Positions 46,677 through 56,542 are shown, numbered from the stretch's first letter. The stretch: DNA of 64,000 bases from Candidatus Methylacidithermus pantelleriae (GCF_905250085.1 NZ_CAJNOB010000001.1:190624-254623); one strand, 5' to 3'. The notes: generated by a model from the letters alone, not told the origin. A program made the numbers and translations.

Positions 46677-47306
46677 GTGAGAAGGTTTTTCTGGTTGGTC
46701 TTTGCGGGAACTCTCCTTGCTGTTTCTCTCCTTGGGTGGCGGGGTCTGAAGAGTCGCAAACCTCCTGTGGAGCTTTTCCCTCGATCCATTTTCCCTGGCA
46801 TGGAAACGCAAAGGAAGGTCAAAGAACAAAAACCTTCGGCCTTCTTTTCGGACGGGCGTGCTGCGCGTCCTCCAGTAGCGGGAACCGTCCCTGTAGAGGA
46901 GCCCGTCAAGGAGGAATATTTTTCGACGGGCGTGATAGGGGACCGGTGGGGCGACGGAATCCCCGTTCCCGTTGACCGGAAGCTACTCGAGCGGGGCAGG
47001 GAACGTTACACGATCTACTGCCAGGTGTGTCATGGGGCGGCAGGTTACGGCGACGGCATTGCCACGCAATACGGGCTCGTTGGGCCGGCCAACTACCATG
47101 TCGACCGGCTTCGGCAAATGCCGGATGGAGAAATTTTTCATACCATCACCAAGGGGCGGGGTCTTATGCTGGGGTATGGGGCCAATCTTCCCATCGAAGA
47201 CCGCTGGGCGATTGTGGCCTACCTGCGTGTGTTACAAAAAAGCCAGTTTACCCGGTGGGACGAATTATCCCCGGAGGAGCAGAAGCTTCTAAAGGAAAAG
47301 CCATGA
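46677..47306 (+). CDS. actE: Alternative complex III subunit E, monohaem cytochrome c
   Basis: The 209-residue protein opens with GTG at 46677, right after GGGAGACC. It has an N-terminal membrane anchor or signal (about 5-22), a linker of 80 residues, and a class I cytochrome c domain with one haem motif CQVCH at 115-119 and a likely distal methionine in GRGLMLGYG. PIEDRWAIVAYLRVLQ is the typical C-terminal helix. It is the monohaem cytochrome of ACIII, and its anchor fits the lipidated or membrane-bound form of the family. Its stop overlaps the actF start (ATGA). Confidence 0.93.
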   Translation: MRRFFWLVFAGTLLAVSLLGWRGLKSRKPPVELFPRSIFPGMETQRKVKEQKPSAFFSDGRAARPPVAGTVPVEEPVKEEYFSTGVIGDRWGDGIPVPVDRKLLERGRERYTIYCQVCHGAAGYGDGIATQYGLVGPANYHVDRLRQMPDGEIFHTITKGRGLMLGYGANLPIEDRWAIVAYLRVLQKSQFTRWDELSPEEQKLLKEKP

Positions 47307-48508
47307 AGAGGGAAGGCTCGTTTTCCGAAGGCCCCCAGCGAGTGGATCCAGCCGAGGTGAGAGGGGTTTCCAGGGTTTGCCTTGGTGTAGGAACCTTTCT
47401 TTTAGGAGTTTCCGCCCTGGGCTCTTTCTGGGATCCCAAGCAATTTGTCTTTTCTTGGCACTTCGCCTTTTCCTTTTACTATACCCTTTGCCTGGGGGCT
47501 TTCTTCTGGCTTCTGGTCCATCATGCGACCCGATCGAGTTGGGGAACCCTTCTCCGCCGGCAACTCGAAAATGTGGTGGCCCTTTTTCCCTGGGTTGCCG
47601 TTCTTTTTGTCCCGGTGTTCCTGGATGTATGGATGGGACACAATCTCTATGAATGGAGCGACCCGGCGCAAGTTGCGAAAAGTTTTTTGTGGAAAGCGCG
47701 CCTGGCCTACTTAAATCCAGGGTTTTTTTCCCTTCGAGCTCTTGGTTACCTCCTCTTTTTTGTTCTTGCCTCCCGCTACCTGTGTCATCAATCCCTGGAA
47801 CAGGATCGAACCGGTGACCCAAGAGTTACCCTACGCCTTTCCTCCATTTCTTGCCTTCTTGCACCTTTTTTTGCAGGGGTCACCACCTTCTCGGCTTTCG
47901 ATTGGTGGATGAGTCTTGAGGAGCGCTGGGCCTCTACGATGTGGGGAGTCTATCTCTTGGCCCTGTCGCTTCCCGCGGCAATGGCCCTTTGGATTGGGAT
48001 GATCCTAGGCCTTCGTGCCCGAGGGTACCTGGGGTGGGTAACCCAGGAACACTTCCATGCCATGGGGAAGCTTCTTTTTGCTTTCATCATTTTTTGGGCC
48101 TACATCGCCTTTGCCCAGTATTTTCTAGTCTGGTATGGCAACCTGCCCGAAGAGACAGGCTTTTTCATCCGAAGAAATCATGGAAGCTGGCAAGCGGTGT
48201 CGGTTCTTTTGGTCTATGGAAACTTTGGTCTTACTTTTGTTTGGCTTTTAACCCAGGGCGCCAAGAAGGATCCCCGGCGCCTGGGGATCGCGGCAATCTG
48301 GGTGGTTGCCATGCATGTGGTGGAGATCTATTGGATTGTGATGCCGGTATTGCATCCGGAAGGGCCTCGGGTTCACTGGATGGACGTAACATTGTGGGCG
48401 GGAATGGGCGCGGTCCTCGTCGGTTTCCTTCTCCGAACGATCGCGGCGAATCCTCTGTATCCATTGAGGGATCCCCTTGTGGAAGAATCGGTTCACTTGC
48501 GGAACTAA
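47303..48508 (+). CDS. actF: Alternative complex III subunit F, NrfD-like membrane protein
   Basis: The 401-residue protein with about ten transmembrane helices is ActF, the second NrfD-like subunit. Identifying segments are SFYYTLCLGAFFWLLVHH, SAFDWWMSLEERWASTMWGVYLL, FAFIIFWAYIAFAQYFLVWYGNLPEET and HVVEIYWIVMPV. The Asp and His residues in these helices may form its proton path. The ATG at 47303 overlaps the actE stop (ATGA). An open frame that reaches back to 47027 runs inside actE in another frame and is rejected. Confidence 0.94.
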   Translation: MKREGSFSEGPQRVDPAEVRGVSRVCLGVGTFLLGVSALGSFWDPKQFVFSWHFAFSFYYTLCLGAFFWLLVHHATRSSWGTLLRRQLENVVALFPWVAVLFVPVFLDVWMGHNLYEWSDPAQVAKSFLWKARLAYLNPGFFSLRALGYLLFFVLASRYLCHQSLEQDRTGDPRVTLRLSSISCLLAPFFAGVTTFSAFDWWMSLEERWASTMWGVYLLALSLPAAMALWIGMILGLRARGYLGWVTQEHFHAMGKLLFAFIIFWAYIAFAQYFLVWYGNLPEETGFFIRRNHGSWQAVSVLLVYGNFGLTFVWLLTQGAKKDPRRLGIAAIWVVAMHVVEIYWIVMPVLHPEGPRVHWMDVTLWAGMGAVLVGFLLRTIAANPLYPLRDPLVEESVHLRN

Positions 48509-48571
48509 AAGGAGCTGGAGTTTTGGAAAGGGTTGGGGGGAAAGAAAAAGGTCAAGAAAGGAGACTAAAGC

Positions 48572-48943
48572 ATGAAAATCACGGCCTCGCCAGCGGGTGC
48601 CCGCGCACCGGTTCGGCGAGTATCGTTTCGGCGACTCCTGGGGATCGTGCTTCTTTTGGGAACGAGTGCAGGGGTAGCGATCTGGAGGTGGAGCCGGGTT
48701 CCCTCGGAACTACCGGATCCTCGACGCTCAGAGCGGTTGGCCCGGCTGGAAGCACTGCAAAAAAAGGAAAAGGAACTTCTGGGGAGCTATGGGTGGGTCG
48801 ATCGTTCCAAGGGAATCGTACGGGTCCCCTTGGACCGTGCGATGGAGCTGGAACTCCAAGAGCTTTCCCGCAAACCGGTTCGGCCTTCCGGGGAAGTCGT
48901 TCCTACGATCCGGGCGCTGGAAAGTTCGTCAGGAACGCGCTAA
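48572..48943 (+). CDS. Small membrane-anchored protein of the ACIII/oxidase cluster
   Basis: A 123-residue protein with one N-terminal transmembrane segment (about 23-42), then a soluble domain with KEKELLGSYGWVDRSKGIVRVPLDRAME. The piece YGWVD..KGIVR-PLDRAM resembles small conserved proteins I associate with ACIII/cytochrome oxidase gene clusters in several phyla. No cofactor motif is present. It lies between actF and the oxidase subunit III gene, 63 bases after actF, on the same strand; GGAGACTAAAGC precedes the ATG. A role in assembly or in the ACIII-oxidase interface is inferred only from position. Confidence 0.75.
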   Translation: MKITASPAGARAPVRRVSFRRLLGIVLLLGTSAGVAIWRWSRVPSELPDPRRSERLARLEALQKKEKELLGSYGWVDRSKGIVRVPLDRAMELELQELSRKPVRPSGEVVPTIRALESSSGTR

Positions 48944-49059
48944 AGAAAAAAAAGGTAGTGCCGGCCCTTGCCATGGGAAAGAGCAATGGCTATTAGTTAG
49001 ACAAAATGAAAAGCGCAATGCTTGTAAAGCGTAACTAATAATAAAGCGAGGCGTTTCTT

Positions 49060-49851
49060 ATGGAGATTCCCTATACCGTTACGGCCCGGCCGGACACGGG
49101 GCTGTGGAATGCCAAGGTGGGAATTTGGCTTTTCCTTGCCTCGGAGGTCATGCTTTTTGGAGGTCTTTTTTCGGCCTATATCTTTTTGCGCATCGCAGCG
49201 GAACACTGGCCTCATGGTCTTTTGAACGTGCCCATTGGGTTTTTCAACACGGTCGTCCTCATTACTTCCAGTATTACTGTGGTTCTTGCCTGGGCCGCGC
49301 TTAAGATGCGCGAGTTTCGGAAATACCAGCGGTACATTGCCATTACCGTGGCCTGTGGCTGTATGTTTCTTCTGGTCAAAAGCTACGAGTACAATGAGAA
49401 ATTCCACCACTATGGCGTCGTTCTCAAAAGCGGGCAGGAGATTACCGGGCATTTGGCCATGCCGGTCGAGGAGGCACAAAAGGCCAGCTACCTATTGCTC
49501 TATCCGGATAGCGAGGAGTCAAAAACCCCTCTTTACCAGCTAAGAAGCGTTTTTGTGCATAAAAAGGAGGAAGGAGAGCCCCTGCGAATTGAAAAGAAGG
49601 ACATTCGCTGGTGGAGCAATTTTGTGCCAAAACATTCCACCTACTTCGCCGTCTATTTCACCCTGACCGGGCTCCATGGGCTCCATGTTTTGGGAGGAAC
49701 GCTTGTGCTCGCCTATTTTTGGCTGCCTGGAAGTGCTCTCTACCGGACCAACCCGGAGCACTTGGCCAACCGGGTAGAGGTGGCCGGGCTTTTTTGGCAT
49801 TTTGTCGACCTGGTGTGGATCTTCCTTTTTCCATTATTGTATCTACTGTAA
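49060..49851 (+). CDS. ctaE: Cytochrome c oxidase subunit III
   Basis: The 263-residue haem-copper oxidase subunit III has about seven transmembrane helices. Family segments are NAKVGIWLFLASEVMLFGGLFSAYIFLR (with the conserved Glu), FFNTVVLITSSITVVLAW, KSYEYNEKFHHYG, FTLTGLHGLHVLGG and VAGLFWHFVDLVWIFLFPLLYL. It has an insert of roughly 55-60 mostly polar residues between the KSYEY region and the NFVPKHSTYFAVYF helix, absent from minimal CoxC proteins. It stabilises the oxidase and maintains proton uptake. It follows the small anchored protein and is next to subunit IV. Confidence 0.93.
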   Translation: MEIPYTVTARPDTGLWNAKVGIWLFLASEVMLFGGLFSAYIFLRIAAEHWPHGLLNVPIGFFNTVVLITSSITVVLAWAALKMREFRKYQRYIAITVACGCMFLLVKSYEYNEKFHHYGVVLKSGQEITGHLAMPVEEAQKASYLLLYPDSEESKTPLYQLRSVFVHKKEEGEPLRIEKKDIRWWSNFVPKHSTYFAVYFTLTGLHGLHVLGGTLVLAYFWLPGSALYRTNPEHLANRVEVAGLFWHFVDLVWIFLFPLLYLL

Positions 49852-49867
49852 AGTAAGGAGACATGGT

Positions 49868-50176
49868 ATGAGCGGAGATCTTGAGTCCATTCAGAAGCAC
49901 GCGCGCAAATGTATTACGGTCTTTGTCGCCTTATTGGTTCTTACGGTCATCACGGTCGCTGTTTCCTATATCCCTCTGGGTACCCGAGGGAATATTACGG
50001 TGGCACTGGCTATTGCCATTCTCAAAGCTTCTCTGGTAGCCCTTTTCTTTATGCATTTGATTGCGGAAGAAAAAACGATCTATCGCTTTCTTGTCTTCGC
50101 GGGTACATTTCTTTTGGGGCTTTTCTTTTTGATCGGGTGGTCCTACGGAGACCAGATCGTGGCGCTACTCCGCTAA
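49868..50176 (+). CDS. Cytochrome c oxidase subunit IV (prokaryotic type)
   Basis: A 102-residue protein with three hydrophobic segments (about 18-38, 45-65, 75-97), including ITVALAIAILKASLVALFFMHL, the signature of bacterial subunit IV. It is a structural subunit. The ATG at 49868 has AAGTAAGGAG at good spacing, 16 bases after subunit III. A longer frame beginning at 49802 lies inside subunit III and is rejected. Confidence 0.9.
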   Translation: MSGDLESIQKHARKCITVFVALLVLTVITVAVSYIPLGTRGNITVALAIAILKASLVALFFMHLIAEEKTIYRFLVFAGTFLLGLFFLIGWSYGDQIVALLR

Positions 50177-50210
50177 GGGGAAGCCCCACGAAAAAAAGGG
50201 GGGCAATTGT

Positions 50211-50420
50211 ATGGGACTGAGAAGTTTTCACCTTGTTTTCATTTCTCTTTCTTCCCTCCTGCTTGTAGGCTTTGGGGCGTGGTGTTTGGGATACTTCCCC
50301 ACCTTGCGGGAGGCAATCTACCTATGGATTGGAAGCTTGTCGGTGGTTCTAGGGCTTGGAATCGCCGCGTACGGTGCGTGGTTTTACGTTAAAACCAAAA
50401 GACTCCGGATAACGGAATGA
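50211..50420 (+). CDS. Small two-helix membrane protein
   Basis: A 69-residue protein with two predicted transmembrane segments (about 5-27 and 35-58) and a basic tail KTKRLRITE. The stop overlaps the start of the next small gene (ATGA), which supports real translation in the oxidase operon. I recognise no family. It may be a small oxidase subunit or assembly factor. Confidence 0.65.
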   Translation: MGLRSFHLVFISLSSLLLVGFGAWCLGYFPTLREAIYLWIGSLSVVLGLGIAAYGAWFYVKTKRLRITE

Positions 50421-50734
50421 AGGACGCCTACGGGAAGACTCCCTCGCTTTTGAGGAGCTACTTTCTTTGCGCAAGTTTTCTCCTTTTTGTTTTTCCCTGG
50501 CCGGTTTGGGCCTGCGCGAGCTGTATGGTGGGTCGTTTGAGCGGCCAACAAGGAAGGGCAGCTGCGGGGGCGGTGCTCACACTTTTGGCGATCCTTGGTG
50601 TGGTCTATTTGGCGGTTGTGGCCTTTGGTTACCGGTTGTGGAAGCGTGCGAAAGCTCCTTTGCCTCCTTACGCCCAGTTCACGCGCTTGGACGAAGAGGA
50701 ACATCCTTTGGAGGTGGATAGCCATGATTACTAA
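50417..50734 (+). CDS. Small CxxC membrane protein preceding oxidase subunit II
   Basis: A 105-residue protein: an N-terminal hydrophobic signal (about 13-32), then CASCMVG, a short Gln/Gly-rich linker, a transmembrane helix (about 50-72), and a basic then acidic tail. The CxxC pair would face the periplasm next to the membrane, a place suited to copper or thiol chemistry, though no haem motif (CxxCH) is present. It overlaps its neighbours on both sides: ATGA with the gene before, 11 bases with subunit II after. No family is recognised. Confidence 0.7.
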   Translation: MKDAYGKTPSLLRSYFLCASFLLFVFPWPVWACASCMVGRLSGQQGRAAAGAVLTLLAILGVVYLAVVAFGYRLWKRAKAPLPPYAQFTRLDEEEHPLEVDSHDY

Positions 50735-51476
50735 AATGCTTGGTTTGCCCCCGGGGGCTTCGGAACATGCCGGGGAAATCGATTTCTTTCTAGAAGTGGT
50801 TCACTGGTTTATGCTTATCCTTTTTGTCTTCTGGCTTTCACTGTTTCTTTACTGCCTTTTTCGTTTCCGGGCAAAAGCCCATCCTCTACCCAGCTACCAG
50901 GGGCTTACCTCAGGATGGCCAAAGTGGGTGGAGGCCATGGTGGTAGGGGTGGATGCTCTACTTCTGGTTGCGTTTGCGTTCCCGCTGTGGGCTAACCGGG
51001 CGGGTTCTGGATCTTTCCCGCGTGCCTCAGAAGCCGTGCGGGTACGGGCCGTGGCGCAGCAATTTAGCTGGCTCTTTCATTATCCGGGCCCAGATGGAAA
51101 GTTTGGTCGAACCAGTCCTTTTCTCATCGATGCAACCAATCCGGTCGGGCTGGATAAAACCGATCCGGACGGAGCCGATGATGTGGTCTCGTTTAACGAG
51201 TTGCATCTACCGGTAGGCAAACCTGTGATCCTGGAAATAACGGCCAAAGACGTGATTCATAACTTTGACGTAATCGAAATGCGGATCCAGCAGGATGCAA
51301 TCCCGGGAACTACCATCCCTATCTGGTTTAAGCCGGTCCGGGAGGGGAACTACGAGATTGCGTGCGGGCAACTCTGCGGGGCGGGTCATACGTTTATGAG
51401 GGCAACACTTAAGGTCGAGTCCGAGACGAGTTTTGACAATTGGATGCAGGGTTTGGAAAAGCTTAAGGGGAGCTAA
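50724..51476 (+). CDS. ctaC: Cytochrome c oxidase subunit II (CuA)
   Basis: The 250-residue protein has two N-terminal transmembrane helices (about 25-47 and 70-90) and a periplasmic cupredoxin domain. CuA ligands are visible: His179 (KDVIHNFDV), Cys214, Cys218, His222 and Met225 in CGQLCGAGHTFM. The position usually held by Glu between the two cysteines is Gln216. There is no C-terminal cytochrome c domain, so this is not a caa3 type. It accepts electrons, probably straight from ACIII haems. The ATG at 50724 lies in frame inside the end of the preceding small gene. No subunit I gene accompanies it. Confidence 0.94.
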   Translation: MITKMLGLPPGASEHAGEIDFFLEVVHWFMLILFVFWLSLFLYCLFRFRAKAHPLPSYQGLTSGWPKWVEAMVVGVDALLLVAFAFPLWANRAGSGSFPRASEAVRVRAVAQQFSWLFHYPGPDGKFGRTSPFLIDATNPVGLDKTDPDGADDVVSFNELHLPVGKPVILEITAKDVIHNFDVIEMRIQQDAIPGTTIPIWFKPVREGNYEIACGQLCGAGHTFMRATLKVESETSFDNWMQGLEKLKGS

Positions 51477-51663
51477 ACAAAAAAACCGGTGGCTCCCAGG
51501 GAAGGGTGGCGGGCAAGAGGCTTTGAAGGATAGCCAAAGACGCACGTCCCGACAAACGGCCCCAAGCAGAGGGAGGCTGGCATAGGGTCTGGGGAGGGGG
51601 TAGCACCACCAAAGGAGCTTGCGCTCGACCGGACAGGGTTATGTGGAGTATGTTAAACGTAGT

Positions 51664-51954
51664 ATGGCGACAGAAAGAGTCTCGCGTATTCCAAGGCAAA
51701 ACCCTCGTCGGCTCCTCGGGGTAACGTTTGGTTTTCTCTTTCTTTGGGCTCTCACGATGGGAGCGATCGGTTGCCCAAGGTGTTTGACGGACATCTCTCA
51801 AACAAACGTTCGCGCCGAGGGAGGGCTCTTGCTAGGGCTTTCTGGCCTAGGCTTAGCTCTGGGAGCGCTCCTTTGGGAATGGCGCGTACGGAGCCGTAAG
51901 CCAAGGAGTCGCACCCATCCAAGGGCGGACCAGAAAACTTCCACCCTTGCGTAA
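51664..51954 (+). CDS. Small CxxC membrane protein following oxidase subunit II
   Basis: A 96-residue product from the ATG at 51664: a basic start, one hydrophobic segment (about 18-36) ending at GCPRCLT, a second helix (about 52-72), and a strongly basic tail (RVRSRKPRSRTHPR). The layout (helix, CxxC, linker, helix, charged tail) is like that of the protein at 50417-50734. No family is recognised. It is 187 bases after subunit II and lacks a strong ribosome-binding site, so I hold it with moderate confidence. Confidence 0.5.
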   Translation: MATERVSRIPRQNPRRLLGVTFGFLFLWALTMGAIGCPRCLTDISQTNVRAEGGLLLGLSGLGLALGALLWEWRVRSRKPRSRTHPRADQKTSTLA

Positions 51955-52271
51955 GTCAATGGCTGGAGGAGTTTGGCACTTCCTCCCAGTTTTCGATTCT
52001 TCTTTTTCACTGCAGCCCGTGGGTAACTCCTTTTTTCCTTTCGCCCTCTTCCAACCCTTTTCCCTCACAAAAAAGGGCCACGGATCGGAGCTTGTGGCTT
52101 GGACGCAGGAGTCGCTAGACCCAACCATTTTTCTTTGGTAGAAAGCTTTCCGGTTTTTCCCAAGGCGAAAGCAAAGTAAGGGGCCGGGAAAACCCAGCGG
52201 GCCTTCGAGGAGGCTATGCGAGGCTACAATCGCGAGTTTGTACGAAAAAACAAAAGGGAAGCACCCGGTAG
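51955..52271. other. Intergenic region before the alpha-oxoamine synthase gene
   Basis: The 317-base stretch ends the respiratory block. A 64-codon frame from 51947 has no family features. No oxidase subunit I fragment is present. Confidence 0.4.
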
Positions 52272-53507
52272 GTGAACATTTCATCGCTTTTGCGTCGCTC
52301 CTCCAAGCCGGTTCTCCGGCGGATCGAAGAGGATCTTGATACGAAACTTCGGCTGCGTTACACGCCCTACTATCACGCGATCGATCGCGTTGAGGGGCCA
52401 TGGGTATGGGTCGAGGGAAGGCGCATGCTCATGATGTCCTCGAATGAATATCTGGGATTGAGTCAGCACCCTAGGGTTATCGAGGCGGCCCGCCGTGCGC
52501 TGCAGCAATGGGGAACCAGTCCCTGCGGCTCCCGGCTCGCCAATGGGTCCCGCAAATACCATGAGGAGCTGGAAGAAGCTCTGGCGAGTTTTCTGGGCAA
52601 AGAGGCTTGTCATGTGATCGTGGCGGGGTATCTGGCGTGCCAAGGTAGCCTGGCTGCGCTGGCTCGAAGAGGAGATCTTCTCCTTTTGGATCGGAGCATC
52701 CATGCGTCTCTTTGGGACGGGGCTCTTTTGGGAGGATGCCAGATCGAACGGTTTTCCCATCGTGAGTTAGCTTCCCTCAAAGAAATGCTGGCGGCCATTC
52801 CGCAAGATCGACCCAAGATTATGGCCGTTGACGGGGTGTATTCCATGGAAGGACATCTGGCACCGTTGCCCGAACTGGTTTGCCTGGGGAAAACCCATGG
52901 GATTTTTCTTGTCGTGGACGATGCCCATGGTCTTGGAGTGTTTGGTCGAGAGGGACGGGGTGTCTGCGATCACTTTGGTCTAACCCAAGAGGTCGACTTG
53001 ATCGTCGGCAGTTTTTCCAAATCGTTGGCAAGCACAGGGGGATTCTTTGCGGGGAGTCGCGGTGTGATCGAGTATCTTCGCAGCCATTGCCGGCAGATTA
53101 TCTTTAGCGCCGCCGTGACACCGGCCTGTGCCGCCGCGGCCTTGGAAGCGCTCGAGATTCTCCAGCAAGAACCGGAGCACCGGGAGAAGCTTTGGGAAAA
53201 TACCCGCTACTATCACCGCATCCTCAAGGAGGCGGGGTTTGATTTTTGGGAGAGCTCTAGCCCTGCAGTCCCCGTGGTCGTGGGGAACCGGGAGAAGTGC
53301 TACTTCGTTTGGAAGTCCCTCTGGGAGGAAGGGTTTTTTACGGTCTTATCCATTGCGCCTGGTGTTCCACCAGGGAGAGATCTCATTCGCACGGCGATCT
53401 CTTCCTTCCACACCCCGGCATTGTTGGACTCCTTCGTCGAGGCGCTGCAACGAGCCTTTCGAAAGGCCCGTGTACCGCTTCCTTCTTCCTGCATAAGCAG
53501 CGGGTAA
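52272..53507 (+). CDS. Alpha-oxoamine synthase (KBL/BioF/serine palmitoyltransferase-like)
   Basis: The 411-residue PLP enzyme condenses an amino acid with an acyl-CoA. Motifs are NEYLGLSQHPRVIEAARRALQQWGTSPCGSRLANG-like SSNEYLGLS and GSRLANGSRKYHEELE, then LDRSIHASLWDG, the cofactor aspartate segment LVVDDAHGLGVFG, and the Schiff-base lysine in GSFSKSLASTGGF near residue 243. It starts with GTG at 52272. Within the family it could be 2-amino-3-ketobutyrate ligase, 8-amino-7-oxononanoate synthase or a sphingolipid-type synthase; no bio, tdh or lipid gene nearby settles it. It is convergent with the ATP synthase operon. Confidence 0.88.
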   Translation: MNISSLLRRSSKPVLRRIEEDLDTKLRLRYTPYYHAIDRVEGPWVWVEGRRMLMMSSNEYLGLSQHPRVIEAARRALQQWGTSPCGSRLANGSRKYHEELEEALASFLGKEACHVIVAGYLACQGSLAALARRGDLLLLDRSIHASLWDGALLGGCQIERFSHRELASLKEMLAAIPQDRPKIMAVDGVYSMEGHLAPLPELVCLGKTHGIFLVVDDAHGLGVFGREGRGVCDHFGLTQEVDLIVGSFSKSLASTGGFFAGSRGVIEYLRSHCRQIIFSAAVTPACAAAALEALEILQQEPEHREKLWENTRYYHRILKEAGFDFWESSSPAVPVVVGNREKCYFVWKSLWEEGFFTVLSIAPGVPPGRDLIRTAISSFHTPALLDSFVEALQRAFRKARVPLPSSCISSG

Positions 53508-53699
53508 AAAGCCCGTTGGCCCCGTTTTGGTAGGTAAGAGATTAAGAGACCAGGCCATACCTACTTTGTTTTCCCCACGCTCGTCTTGCGGGAGCAAGGT
53601 TATCAAGGTTTTTTCCAAAAACAACGAGCCCTCGTACCCCTTGGTCCCGACAAAACGGCGTTTCCCAGCGGCCCTTCCACAGGGCTCCCTCGGCTAGTT

Positions 53700-54149
53700 T
53701 TACCCCTGCGAGGAAGCGGGTGTTCCCGGATGGGAGAGCGTACCTCGACGCCGGCGCTTTACCTTGAGTTGTGCGAGCGAACGGGCCAATGCCGCTTGGG
53801 TGGTTGCTAGTTCCTCTCCTTCGAGCGCTTTTTCCTTCAAGGCTAAGGTCGCGCGCGCAATCGCCTCTTGAACCCGTGCCTCGTCAATGGCCTCTTCCGG
53901 GATGGCCATATCGGTAAGCACCGCAACTTTCCTTCCCGTGACTTCTGCAAATCCTTCACCGATAGCTAGGGAGGAAACACGTCCCCCGGTGGTGAAATAC
54001 AGCTCACCGGCCACGAGCCGGGTCAGAAGCGGCGTGTGTCCCGGCAGGACCCCAAGCTCCCCTTCGACTCCTGGAAGAAAAACGCTTTCCACTTCCCCGG
54101 AAAAAACCGTTGCTTCCGGTGTCACAACTTCCAGCCGCAGACTTGCCAT
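53700..54149 (-). CDS. atpC: ATP synthase epsilon subunit
   Basis: The 149-residue epsilon subunit of F1 has an N-terminal beta-sandwich (LRLEVVTPEATVFSGEVESVFLPGVEGELGVLPGHTPLL) and C-terminal helices rich in Ala/Glu (IDEARVQEAIARATLALKEKALEGEE), ending in a basic tail. It couples rotor and catalytic head and can inhibit ATP hydrolysis. It is the last gene of the operon, 50 bases after atpD. Confidence 0.94.
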   Translation of the reverse strand: MASLRLEVVTPEATVFSGEVESVFLPGVEGELGVLPGHTPLLTRLVAGELYFTTGGRVSSLAIGEGFAEVTGRKVAVLTDMAIPEEAIDEARVQEAIARATLALKEKALEGEELATTQAALARSLAQLKVKRRRRGTLSHPGTPASSQG

Positions 54150-54199
54150 GGCGAGAACAACGAACGGGTGGTTACAAACCCTTTTTCGGTATTTTTCGC

Positions 54200-55651
<1,452 letters not shown>

Positions 55652-56542
55652 TTATTCCAATGCCATCTGAGCAGTGGCAATCTCCAGAATCTCCTTCGTA
55701 ATCGCTGCTTGACGAGCCTTGTTATACTCAAGCGTAAGATCCCGCACAAGCTCGTTGGCGTTGTCTGTAGCGTTCTTCATCGCCACCATCCGTGCACTAT
55801 GCTCGCTGGCTCGCGCATCCAGCAACACCTGGTAGAAGGTAAAGTCCACATAGAACTCCAAGAGCGACCCTAAAAGCTCTTCGGCGGCGGGCTCATAAAG
55901 ATACTCTCCCCCCGTCCATCCCTCTTCGGACCTGAGAGCGCCCATCCATGAAAGCCCGGGCACCTCTTGGGCTTGCACGGGAAGTAACGGCAGGACCACC
56001 GGGGTTTGGAGCAGGGTATTGACAAAATGAGAAAAGGCAACTTCCACCCGGTCCACTTCATTGCCGGAAAACTTTTTCAGAACAAACCGGCTCACCCGCT
56101 TGGCATCCTGGAAACGAAACTGATCCTTAAGCTCGAAGTCCGCGAGAAAAGCTTCTTTCCCCTCCGGCCCGACCAGGAGAGGGATAAACTGCCGAGCCTT
56201 TCTCCCTACCGTTACGTACTGGGTAGCCGAAGTATGCAGCCGCTGGACCTCCCGAAAGAGATTGGCATTGAGGGGACCACAAAGCCCCTTATCGGTGGAA
56301 ACCACCACGACAAGCCTTCGCTGCCCGGAGCGAGCCTCAAGCAACGGATGCGAAACGGAACTCAACTGCGATCCTACCCTCCGGGTCATCTCTCCAAGCA
56401 GTTGGGTATAGGCACGGCCGGCCAATGCCCTCTCCTGGGCTCGGCGCATTTTGGATGCCGCCACCATTTGCATCGCCCGGGTAATCTGGGCGGTATTCCG
56501 GATGGATCGGATCCTGCGTCGAATGTCTCTTGCCGTTGCCAC
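55652..56542 (-). CDS. atpG: ATP synthase gamma subunit
   Basis: The 296-residue central shaft of F1. The N-terminal helix is RDIRRRIRSIRNTAQITRAMQMVAASKMRRAQ, followed by TDKGLCGPLNANLFR; the C-terminal helix contains SEHSARMVAMKNATDNANELVRDLTLEYNKARQAAITKEILEI. All are strong family signatures. It rotates within the alpha3beta3 head. Gene order atpA-atpG-atpD is standard. Confidence 0.96.
   Translation of the reverse strand: MATARDIRRRIRSIRNTAQITRAMQMVAASKMRRAQERALAGRAYTQLLGEMTRRVGSQLSSVSHPLLEARSGQRRLVVVVSTDKGLCGPLNANLFREVQRLHTSATQYVTVGRKARQFIPLLVGPEGKEAFLADFELKDQFRFQDAKRVSRFVLKKFSGNEVDRVEVAFSHFVNTLLQTPVVLPLLPVQAQEVPGLSWMGALRSEEGWTGGEYLYEPAAEELLGSLLEFYVDFTFYQVLLDARASEHSARMVAMKNATDNANELVRDLTLEYNKARQAAITKEILEIATAQMALE

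Noticed and set aside
47027-47302. Upstream in-frame extension of actF
   Set aside because: It overlaps actE in another frame; the ATG at 47303 overlaps the actE stop and fits the family N-terminus.
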